A stretch of 64,000 bases of DNA from Oxyruncus cristatus (lineage: Eukaryota; Chordata; Aves; Passeriformes; Cotingidae). A program made the translations under genes and the position numbers. The notes under the pieces are model-generated. The model saw nothing but the letters and a program-made list of their open reading frames with translations, was not told the origin of the DNA and made no database searches. Location: positions 806,001-870,000 of the forward strand of contig VXAY01005593.1 in the NCBI GenBank assembly GCA_013399855.1, written 5' to 3'. Positions 51,101-60,442 of the stretch are shown here, one piece after another; position 1 is the first letter of the stretch; each line of letters starts with the position of its first letter.

Positions 51101-54100
51101 CACTTTCCTTTTCATACGGTCTCCTCTGACTCAGGATTTATCATTCCCATCCCCACCCCTTTCTGTTTGGCGTTCTGGAGTTATTTATTTATATCAAGAG
51201 AGACAATGGCAGCGTTTCACAGGTGGTCGCAGTGGAATGCTAAACAGGCAGGACCAGGTCCCACAGGTACCTCAGGATGTGGAGTTGATTTGTCCGATCC
51301 TACGTGACTAATATTAAATATCACCATATGGAGCTGAAGTCTTCCCCAGGAGTTTATCACTAATTCATCTAAGGGTGACTTTTGTTGTCAGTGTTAAAGG
51401 AATGCTGGGCTTTTCTTTATATTTTCTGTGTTGCTACACTGTCTTCTTCCCCTCCCCCCCTCCCTGTTTCTGTGAACTACTCAAGGCAAACAGAAATATT
51501 AATTAAACTGTTTAAAAAATAATCTCTGCAGAAAGGTTGTTCTTGAACCTACATGTGTGAATGGAAAGTGTGTAATTTGGTCACAGGAGGGAAAATAGCT
51601 CACTTCCCACCTTTCTCTTGTGAAATCAGTTGCTTAGCTATGAACCTTTATTCTTAGCAGAGAAGCAGAATTTATTCTGTGTAAACAGTCTCATCTATCA
51701 ACTGAATTTTTTTCCCTGTTTGCACAAGTATTTTGTAAGTTTATATTTGCCAGCTGGACTATTTAGCTGGCAGTTTTAAAGGAATCAATTCAAGCCTTCA
51801 ACACATGGTGAAAGCTGTTCACCTTGAGTCTTCATTTCTTATAAACAATTAATGGATTCTCAAAGTTGTGTACACACACTTCAGATCCCTGATCAAATGA
51901 CTGGCATGCCTGGCCAGTTATATTAACCAACCCTCTTTCTCAGGCAGGATCCTCTGAAATGCACGGAAATAAAGGTTTCCTCCCTGCTCTTACCAATGAG
52001 CTCCCTCTCCTGCTCCCTTCTCAAACTTTTAATGCTGTTTATTTTCAGAATCCCATTGTGGTGGATACTGTGAAAACACAGAAGGAGAACTGATCACTGA
52101 ATACTTACAGTCAAAGCATGTCCCTAATGCGTCAGATTAGCCTTTTAAATCAAGAGCTGCCTCCTGCTTGGAAACTCGTAGCTGCTTCTGCTTTCTCTGT
52201 TGCCCTCCCAGAGATACTTTTGTTTTCTGATGCCCAGCCCACAGCCCCTTCTTCTCTCTTCACCATTCCACCGGGTGTTCTCCGCTGTGAGAGATATTCT
52301 TGCCAAGGCACCCTCACTCTGTAAGGAAATCCCTTTTTCAAGCGTCAGAGAGGCAGCTCAGGTTTGGGAATTACAGCCAGGGCGAGCAGCTCTGCTCGAT
52401 GCTTGTTCCTCTCTAATGCTGCATAACTGAGAGTGATGAGGGGAAGATTGATGTAGTGGTGAGCACAGTTCAGGTTGCACGCTGCTTGCTCCCTGAGAGC
52501 CCATTAAAGGGAAGATTTAGATGCAGCGGTAGTTGTTGGGATGACTGGAGAGTTAATTCCACGTGGAGGACAATTAACAGTTCTTAGTGAAGCAGAACCT
52601 GCTGCACTGTGCATGCTGCCATGCACAGCGCTTCTTTCCCTGCCCTTTGGAAGCTTTTACCTCACCCAAGCCACTTTCTCCCCCTCTGCCTTCTGCAGAA
52701 GGAGGAGGAATATGTCAGTGAGGCAAATGTGTGAGGCTGTGCAGCCCATTGGATCCGAGTGCCTGCTCCAGCCCTGTGTGCAATGTTGCTAATGCTTTGC
52801 ACTGAATAAAGGCAGAATATTTTTAAGTGGTTGCTGCTTTCTGCCATCTAATTGTACTTTGAGAAAAAAACTGAGGGGAAATGAATTCAGTGGGTCAAAG
52901 GGGAACAGCCCGAAGCAGATCCTCCTCAGCTGTTCTTGGCACCACCATGGACAAAGATCTTTCGCCCCAGTGCTCAGATGTCAGGTGAGGAAGGATTGAA
53001 CCATCAAAGCCTGACCATTGTCATGCCATGAAATAAGCAGGTTACACCTACAGATATTCAATGTCATCACCTACTAAGTGATGGTCCTTAAAGACTTATT
53101 CAATTATGTTTCACACATTTTCTCCAGAGTATCAGCACCTCAGTCAGAGTAGAGATCACTTATCACCTTTCCTTTTCCTACCTGAGTGTAAAATTAGAGG
53201 GGGTTTTTCATTCCTAACAAAATAATTCCAAACCAGGTTTTGCAAGATTTGGGTTGGGGACTAATTGCAGTCACTTTCAAAAAGTTTCACCTGTATGTTA
53301 CACACATGATCTAATTTAAACTCTATTTTCACTTCATTTTTTTTGTCTAAGAACAGCTTTAATTTCTTTTTTTTGTTTTCCCTTAACTATCAGAAATGTC
53401 ATACAAAACTGGTAAAGAAACCCAAGGAGACTGTTATTAGATAATAGTGCTGCAGATTAACAGTCATACAGAATCCGCCTTACATTTTATGCTTTTAAAT
53501 TAACTTTAAGGGTAGATTTTCTATTGAATTTCAGTCTTTGCAAGTCTACGAATTTACTACTGAAACTAAAAACCTCTTTTAATGTTTCACATCATAATGA
53601 AGTTGTTTGATTTGGTTGTCTTTTAGGGGCACATCTAGTCCATAGTCTTTGCAGGTTGTGAACCACTCCCCTGAGATACCAGCCAGCAAACACCAACAAC
53701 TGCCACTGACTAGCTGAGCTGCATTAGCAGAGCTGCCAAAACATACCAGTGACCCTGTACCAACAATCACCATTTCCCTGTTTGCTCAGAATTGGATTTC
53801 CCTTGCTTGTGGAGCAGAAGAAAGTTGATAACCTCCATAAAATTACACAAACTCTACTACAGCAATCAATGTAATTTATTTAAATAAACCCATGCTGCAA
53901 TTTCTTGATTTACGTGAGTTTGTGTTTGCAGCCCTTTCAAATCATTTGGGACAAAGAAGAAATTGCCTTAGATGCTGCTCTTCTTTGAAGGGACTGAATT
54001 TATGATTAATGTTATTTCATAAACAAATTAATTGATTTACTTGTACATCTTCAAAAACTTCATTGCATACCCAAAGAGTAAGAGTTATAATTTTAAGGAT

Positions 54101-54282
54101 GAAAAGCTGTGTCCTTCATATGACTTTAGGAAATTAAATCCTGCTTAGGCGCAGAAGAGAGTGATGAACTTCTGATTTTTGTGTGAGAATGTTGGAAAAA
54201 TATCCTCTTTAAAATTTATGGCAATAAAAAAAAAAATACCCACAGAACAAAGAAAATAAAAATTAAGGAAATTTAATTACAA
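45166..54282. other. Long unique non-coding stretch, no gene seen
   Basis: About 9 kb without a named repeat. It holds a 14-bp tandem word (gttgtatgc...) at 48022-48049, a G-rich run at 46506-46522, the G-quadruplex motif at 51449-51464 and AT-rich patches. The 153-codon minus-strand frame at 48261-48722 is probably a chance frame. Confidence 0.5.
51449..51464 (-). other. G-quadruplex motif on the minus strand
   Basis: The plus strand carries C4-T-C7-T-C3. The minus strand therefore reads G3-A-G7-A-G4, which can be parsed as four runs of at least three G with one-base loops, the canonical rule for a stable intramolecular quadruplex. No promoter or CpG island surrounds it. Confidence 0.75.
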
Positions 54283-54620
54283 CACGTGTTGGGCGCTCAG
54301 GTTCAAGATGTACTAAAAAGCACGCTTTTCGATTCAGAAACCCCGCTTTTAAACACTTTTCAAAGTCCAACCCTTGTTCATGACACGGGGGGGGCATTTC
54401 TTTTCTTCAGATTGGCTCTCCTGTGCGCCCTCCCATGCCAGGGGCAGGGTGTCAGGCAACACGGCAGCCCCCATCTGACCGCATGGTCGACCACGTGGCG
54501 GGGGCTGAGGAAAACTACATGTAATGGCCCTGTCCGCATACGCTCAGTCCCTGGCAGACATCTCGGAACTGAAATGCATACCTTACGATCTCCGCGGAAC
54601 GCCTATAGGTTAGCAATAAG
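54283..54620 (-). mobile_element. CpG-dense insert, possible LTR remnant
   Basis: About 19 CpGs fall in some 340 bp, against very few per hundred bases in the flanks, and the composition changes abruptly at both edges. On the minus strand it has a TATA-like tttaaaagc near 54350 and, at the low-coordinate end, gcgcccaacacgtg. That partly resembles a lysine-tRNA type primer-binding site (gcgcccaacgtgggg). Together with the 300-350 bp size this would fit a fairly young retroviral LTR with its internal edge to the left. Clean TG...CA ends and a target-site duplication are not evident, and no viral coding region follows. A 117-codon plus-strand frame (54286-54639) runs through it without recognisable domains. 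Alternatives are a small CpG island or a non-avian insertion. Confidence 0.35.
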
Positions 54621-57600
54621 GAAAAGAGATTTAAGATAACTTTCTGTTAATATTCTATGCTCATTTCATTTGCTTGTGATAAAACCGGTCTTTCATTTCT
54701 CACAAGAATATGATAAAATGGTTGAAAAGGACTGAATTTCCATGGTTTAATGAATTTCTTTCCCTTAGTCAGTGGTCAATTACTACTTGACATATGTGAT
54801 AACCTATTTTCAGGTTTGTGATCCCACTTTTTGCACTGAGCAATGTTTTGGGCCCATCCAACAACACATTAGCTATCCAAACAGCTGTATAGGCCTTATG
54901 TTGTGCCCCTCCTCTCTTAAAATCTCCAGCTCCTATGGCACTATTTTGAAAATTTCACCTCTTTTCTACTTGAAGATACACTGTGGCTATTCCACAGTCA
55001 TGGATGGTACACTCTTGGGAGTGTATTTCTATAAAATTTAATGTTACAGGACTTACATCTTTGCATTGCGATTTACCTCATCTACTAAGATGCTTTATTA
55101 TAAACAGTCATAATTATGATTAATACTAAAGCAGCAAATGAATTCCAAAAAGTCTTGAAATTAAACTGTCAGCCAGCAGTTCCTTCGAATATTACTCAAG
55201 CCACGCTTGCTTTATGATGTCCAAGAGCAGTTCTACACAGAGGAGACATTGTCTTAATTAACTGACTTTTAGGTTATTTTTGAGACCATTTTTTTCTCTC
55301 CTTGTGACTAGGGTTAATATTCAACTGAAATGTTCTGTTGCTTAGGAACCATCTCATAATGCTGAATTCATTAAGGCTTTTTCCAGCTTGCTCCCAGGAA
55401 CCTTGTTAGATAGTGTTTCCCACTTTTATCCTAATTAACAGGTACCTAGGAAAAAAAAAAAAGAAAAGAAAATGAAACGTATTTCAGTAGAGAGCATTTC
55501 TGTTTATCTTTTGCCAGTCTTTTTAGTTCATCCTGTAAAGAAGCTGTAGTATTTCTGACCTCCAGCTCCTAATTCTTTTCCAGTAAATTACAATATCCTT
55601 TCAGCAAAGCAAATACAGTTCTCAAACTGGTCCTGGCATTTCTGGCTGTCAGGAGGATTGAGTGGGCAATGGGTGAGTTCAGCAGCTGATTTCAGTCCAG
55701 GCTGGTATTTCACCCGGTGTTGATGATTTTTTGTGGGTGCAAATGGGACACCAGGCTGGGGTCTGTGATATGGGCATGGCCAGAAAGGCTGGGTGGTGGC
55801 CAACACAGAGCCAGTGAGCTGCAGAAACCCTACAGTTGTCTGTGGCTCACAACCAGGGGAGAAGAGGCAGATCTGGAAGTTGGACAAATGGTTCCATCAT
55901 TCTCTCCATCCTGGCCACCGCTGAAGTTGTCCATTAGGGCCTCATCTCCTGCCACATAGATACGTTTTATCTGTTTCACACTGCAGGATGCTTAGCCCAT
56001 GGTTCTAGTTTTCCTTTGCTTGTGGGTCCCAAAAGCCAAAGAGGAGCACAGTCAAGTGTTTGTGTAAAGAAATTGGGTGTTCTCGGGCCAATTTGCCATC
56101 TCACCTACATCAATAGGCAAAAGAAGACAAATTCTATTGATGCCATTAAACCGTCTGCATATCACAAACAAAGAATGAGAACTCTGTAGCCTTTATGATG
56201 ATAAGGAGCCTCTGCTTCCAATAAGTTTATTTCTTTAACTTTTGCTGATCAAGACCTTTTTTTTTTTTTATCTTCCTGTGCTGACCCTGCAGCTCTGTTT
56301 GCCTCCACCATACCCCAAGACTCAATGTCTGGGAAAGGATAAACTATGAATCTCCTTGGGTTTTTTCCACCAGTCCTTTTATGTAACTTCAGAAGCAACA
56401 ACCTTTCCTGATTCAAAAAGAGGGGCGGAGGGGAGCATGGGTAACCTAAAATATACGTGTTGATTGCTGCTGTGCCTCCCACTTCCATTCTGCATGCCGA
56501 GTGCAGAAATGCCAAGGCAAAGGTGTTTCCATGGTGTTTACTGCTTAGACCTCTACAGTCAATATCCTGCCCTGATAATAGCAAAGAGCATGTTAACATG
56601 TGATTTTCAGCCAAGATCTGCAGACTCGAAAGTGCTGAGAATATTAGCAAAGTATCTGGATAAGGAACTGAATTTCTGGATGCTTGTGCAAGCCTCCCAT
56701 GCCTCCAAGATAACAATTTCTCCCTATTGATGATAAAAAGCCTTGCTTTTTCCATGTTGAGTGTTCAGGCAGAACTGCTGACATCACAAACATTTTATTT
56801 ATTGCCAGCCCTGATTAGATTTAGCAATATTTAGCAGCCAGACACAGAATTAAGAGATTTTAAGTGATCATGTCCAATTAAACATTTGTCTTTGACATGT
56901 CCCTGTTTTTTGCTTTGTTCTGTTTTAAGAAGATAGTTCAAATTCTTTTAAAGTTCTGTTAAATAAGGAAGACAATATGCTGCCTGTTTTGTTAAAGCTG
57001 ACAGCAGATTTCAGGTAAAATAAAGATGAATTCAAGGAAGTTATTTATGTCCCAAACTTAACTGGAACTAATTTTGGCTAATGATTCACCTTAGTTATTT
57101 TAATGGCAAATTGAATAAAACAAGAAAAGTGAAATGCCATCAGGAAGGTTTTTTCTGATGGGATTGAATTTCTGAATGAAAGAGTTCTGTTTTGCTTTGT
57201 TTCTTAAACAGTAAATACAGTTTGGTCTGTTTAATCCAGATATTTAATTGACGTAGTTCAATTCAATCAGTTTTAACTCAAAAAAATAAACACTCTGGAG
57301 GAGGAAAAAAAGGGCACAGTAATTTTGGGATATGTAAAAAAAAATAAATCAAAAGCTGAAAGAAACTTTGCTTTTGGTTCACTAAAAATCTTTCTATTGA
57401 ATGACCGCAATTAGAGAGTTTGCATTTTGTTTGCTGAGAATGTTTTTTAAAATATGTACTTTGGATTACCCTAAAATCAATCACTTTTCTGATCTTCCAG
57501 AGCTGCAAGCAAACAAACAAAAAAATTCTCTTATTCATGCACCTCTGCTCATGAGGGAGTCTGTCTTTGAAAGCATTCCAGAACACTTTCACAGATGCTA

Positions 57601-58341
57601 GAACTTCAGATTGCTCTGATAGGATTCAGAGAGATGTCCAGACAGTGAGATCTTCACCAATACTTTCTGACACTCACTATCAATAACATTTCTCACCAGA
57701 TATCCTCTTCATGGTATCAGCCTGCTCAAAGATATGATTTGCAAAATCACACACACAAAGGAATTTCCAAGTGAGATGTGTTTAATATTTTGCTTCCTGC
57801 CTCTTTTCATGTCCTCAAAACAAGATTTGCGAATGAGACAGGAATGACAGAAGTAAGTAGCAGCTCTATGAATTTGTGTCTGCTCAAAAGACCATTTATG
57901 TGCCTGGTTTCAAAAAATGGTCAGCAAGTAAGGCAATGGGTGATTTTTAACTTGTTCTAATGTTGCTTGGACTGCAGGAGACGGGTCAGAGCTCTCAGGC
58001 ACCAGGCTCTAAAGACAATCTGGCTCTCATTGCAAGCAGAAGGTAAAACAAGCCCCGTCCTTACACTGCTTTTCTAGTCTAAGGGAAATGAGAATATGGA
58101 AAATAGTGTGACAGGAAAGATGGACATAAATAATGAGAGCAAATCCTCTCCTTGGCATGGAAGGAGAGGTTATGAGCAGTGTGACAAAGCTGTCTATGGA
58201 TGGAGCCTCGGAAACACTGGCATGGAGCTGCTTCCATGTGTGACTCATACTAAAAGTCATCATTAAACGAAGTGTGGCTGATTTCTATAGTTCGTGTGGA
58301 AAGTCACTATTTAGGTGAAGTGGAAGATGAAACCTAGGGGA
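54621..58341. other. Unique non-coding sequence, no gene seen
   Basis: AT-rich, with a T-run at 56257-56269 and A-rich words near 57285-57350. The longest open frame in the window (168 codons, minus strand, 56249-56755) lies here but has no recognisable domain and runs through low-complexity KKKK at its end. A 99-codon minus-strand frame at 55588-55887 is similar. Confidence 0.5.
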
Positions 58342-58512
58342 TTAATTGCCAGTTTTTTGAAGCGTCCTTCCTGACTCTCCAACTTGCTGAAGATAGTTCC
58401 AAGTGAGCAGTATTGAAAGCCCCATGAGAAAGGCTGCTCCTGTGAGTTGGCCAGTCTGTTTTGCAGAACAGCTGAACACTGGTTGAACATTTGCACAGGG
58501 AAGAAAGCTGGT
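58342..58512 (-). CDS. Candidate 3' terminal exon with stop codon
   Basis: On the minus strand the acceptor cttctttccctgtag ends just above 58512. Reading in phase 0 gives 56 codons and then TAA. The peptide has three cysteines early (SFLPCANVQPVFSC), a mildly hydrophobic stretch (GAAFLMGLSILLTWNYL) and a short polar end (LQKTGN). This would fit the C-terminus of a type I membrane protein, but the hydrophobic stretch is short and marginal. The phase agrees with the exon candidate at 59579-59786, which ends in phase 0. A second frame is also open through the interval (it continues to 58311), so the reading is not unique. No standard AATAAA was noticed close downstream on the minus strand, and an ATTAAA variant lies near 57781. 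I do not recognise the protein. Confidence 0.22.
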   Translation of the reverse strand, partial: TSFLPCANVQPVFSCSAKQTGQLTGAAFLMGLSILLTWNYLQQVGESGRTLQKTGN

Positions 58513-58819
58513 CTACAGGGAAAGAAGCTGATTTTGTGGCTTAAGTGTTGCAATAGGCCCCAGGAGATGCAGATTTAAGACCAATTTCTATTGCAGACTC
58601 ACTAAAGAGGTGTGAGTTAGTTGCTTGCCTCAGCTGCCTATCTGTAACTTTAGAAGAACACTACTTCCCATTACTGCTTTCCTGTCCTATTCAGATCATA
58701 TTCCCTCCTGTGGAGGAAGCAAATCTCAGTTGGTAGTGGCATGCCAAGACAATGGACATCAACACTGAAGGGTCCCATGGGAAACTGGAGGTGATCTCTT
58801 CCCATGAGAGAATGCACAC

Positions 58820-59013
58820 TGTGGTTTAACCCCAGCCAGAAACACCTGCTCTTTGGCAGAGCATGGGAAACTGAAAAGTCCTTGATTTAGAGTAAGCACT
58901 ACTTAGCAACAACTAAATCATCAGTGCTATCAATGTTGTTCTCATGCTAACCCCAAAACACAGCACTGTACCAGCTACTAGGGAGAAAGACTATTCCAGA
59001 TGAAACCAGGACA
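58820..59013 (+). mobile_element. Songbird-type ERVL LTR fragment, internally deleted
   Basis: Starts with 'tgtggtttaaccccagccag' and ends with 'tgaaaccaggaca', the start and end that I recall for an ERVL-like LTR family common in passerine genomes. In between lies 'taagcactacttagcaacaa', then 'ccaaaacacagcactgtacc' and 'agctactaggg'. The family's LTR is longer. The fragment is about 194 bp and the first part of the middle is missing, so it is a solo LTR with an internal deletion. Flanking five-base sequences (cacac left, gtcac right) do not match cleanly as a target duplication. No coding region remains. Family name and length are from memory. Confidence 0.8.
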
Positions 59014-59578
59014 GTCACCTACCCTAAAGAGAGAATTATGCTCTTCTCTGCACAGGTAACTAATAGGTTATTCTTCTATTTCAGAAGTAAAAGTACAAGC
59101 CCATATAAAGTCTCCTTGAAAAAGTGAGCAGTGCTTCATTTGATATAGCTGGCAGCACTGCTCCAGCTGAGGGACTGTCGAGTGATTCATGCCTGTCCCT
59201 CTATTCATGGCATTGGGGGATCCACTGACCCAGATCACATCTGAGCTGCAGAGCTCAGGCAACAGCCTTACGCTTTCTAGGCACAAGCCATTATGGGCAG
59301 TGGCAGGAGATGGGCTCCTCTTCAGGGTTCAATTTGTCCCCTATACAATCAACCCTCAAGTTCTACTTTTTTAATAAGTTCAGTAAGGAGAAAGAAACAG
59401 CTTGAAGAGAGACTAAAGAGCCAGAATTGGGTCTAGGGGACAGAAGAAAGCCACCTCTCTGTAATGCAAGTTCTCAGTTTCTCATGACATTGCACAGGGC
59501 ACAGAGCTCAAGGCCTCACTAATCCATGGCAAGCAAGTCCTTCAAAGAATTCCCTCAGCAATCCTGCTGCTCACTCAC

Positions 59579-59786
59579 CTTCTCCCCTTCCAGCTCAGGC
59601 AGGTCCTGCCCTGGCTGAAGGGATGGTTTCTCCAAAGGCAGACAGATGTATGGCCAGGCGTGTTGAGGTGTAAGCTGTACCAGAGCAGTCTGTGAGAATT
59701 GTCCCATGCCAAGCTCCACCTCTGAATACGCTTGCTCTGGTCCATCTCCAGTGATAATCAGTGGTGTGGGACTGAAGTTTGTGGCT
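59579..59786 (-). CDS. Candidate internal exon, best splice signals in window
   Basis: On the minus strand a strong pyrimidine-rich acceptor (cttctcacttcacctgtcaccacag) ends just above 59786 and a perfect-consensus donor (GAGAAG then gtgagtgag) begins just below 59579. The 208-bp interval is open in one frame for 69 codons. Parts read TPLIITGDGPEQAYSEVEL and ALVQLTPQHAWPYICLPLEK, a balanced composition that looks more like protein than the random frames around it. It ends in phase 0, matching the start of 58342-58512. Its start phase fits the exon candidate at 60343-60442 only if the second AG of the cacagag acceptor is used. I recognise no domain. Chance cannot be excluded. Confidence 0.33.
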
Positions 59787-60089
59787 CTGTGGTGACAGGT
59801 GAAGTGAGAAGAAGACTTAGTGTGTACACTGTGCCTTATATACATAACTGATTAATTTGGCCATTCACAAGTCAGAACAATAATCCTGTCTCAAACAGAG
59901 CAGTCAAGAAATGGGTTATCAAAAAAAAAAATTAAAAGGTGATTGAAATTGTATCAGTAAAGGGAACATTTGGGGTTTCATTCCCATAGTATGAATACCC
60001 ATGGAAAGAACCTTTTTTATAAATAAGGTGAGGAATTTTTAGTTACAGGTGGATTAATTTTTATTCTTCCACTGGAGAGAACTCAAAGA

Positions 60090-60132
60090 CACACTCACAC
60101 AGATCCACACACTGCATCTGTCAAACACACTT
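60090..60132 (+). repeat. CA-rich low-complexity patch
   Basis: Interrupted cacac words (acacactcacacagatccacacac) over some 40 bp, an imperfect microsatellite inside the putative intron between the two exon candidates above. Confidence 0.6.
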
Positions 60133-60342
60133 CCTTGCCTTTCCATTAACAGTTCCTAGCCAGTGCTCTTGCACAGCACACTGCCCCACCAGACCCATAC
60201 ACTAAGTCCTTGTGATTAATTATTCCCCAGGCCTTTCATTTTTACCTTGTGCTATAGATCTGCTGGACATTAGTGTGTGTATACATAGACATATATATTC
60301 GATTTATGGAAACTATAATGACCTGCAATGAGATAATCTCAC

Positions 60343-60442
60343 CTGTCCCCAGAGTGTTAATCTTCACTTCCCACAGTAACTCTTCAATCTGACTAAAGGC
60401 TATTGAGTCTGGCAGGAGAACTGTTAACAGCCTTCTACTGCT
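60343..60442 (-). CDS. Candidate internal exon, 100 bp
   Basis: On the minus strand the acceptor region ttctttttttctgggctccactcctgttatctcag precedes 60442, and a good donor (ACAG then gtgaga) follows 60343. Only one frame is open, giving 33 codons plus one base. It reads SSRRLLTVLLPDSIAFSQIE and then ELLWEVKINTLGT. The end phase (one base, G) joins to 59784 as GCC if the downstream AG of the next acceptor is chosen, and does not fit the first AG. Unidentified peptide. Confidence 0.25.

Noticed and set aside
55588..55887. Minus-strand 99-codon frame with protein-like composition
   Set aside because: The acceptor (gacaactgtag) is weak and no good donor fits before the stop. No domain recognised.
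56249..56755. 168-codon minus-strand open frame, the longest in the window
   Set aside because: No recognisable domain, low-complexity lysine run at the end, no splice or promoter context. About this length is expected by chance in six frames of 64 kb.
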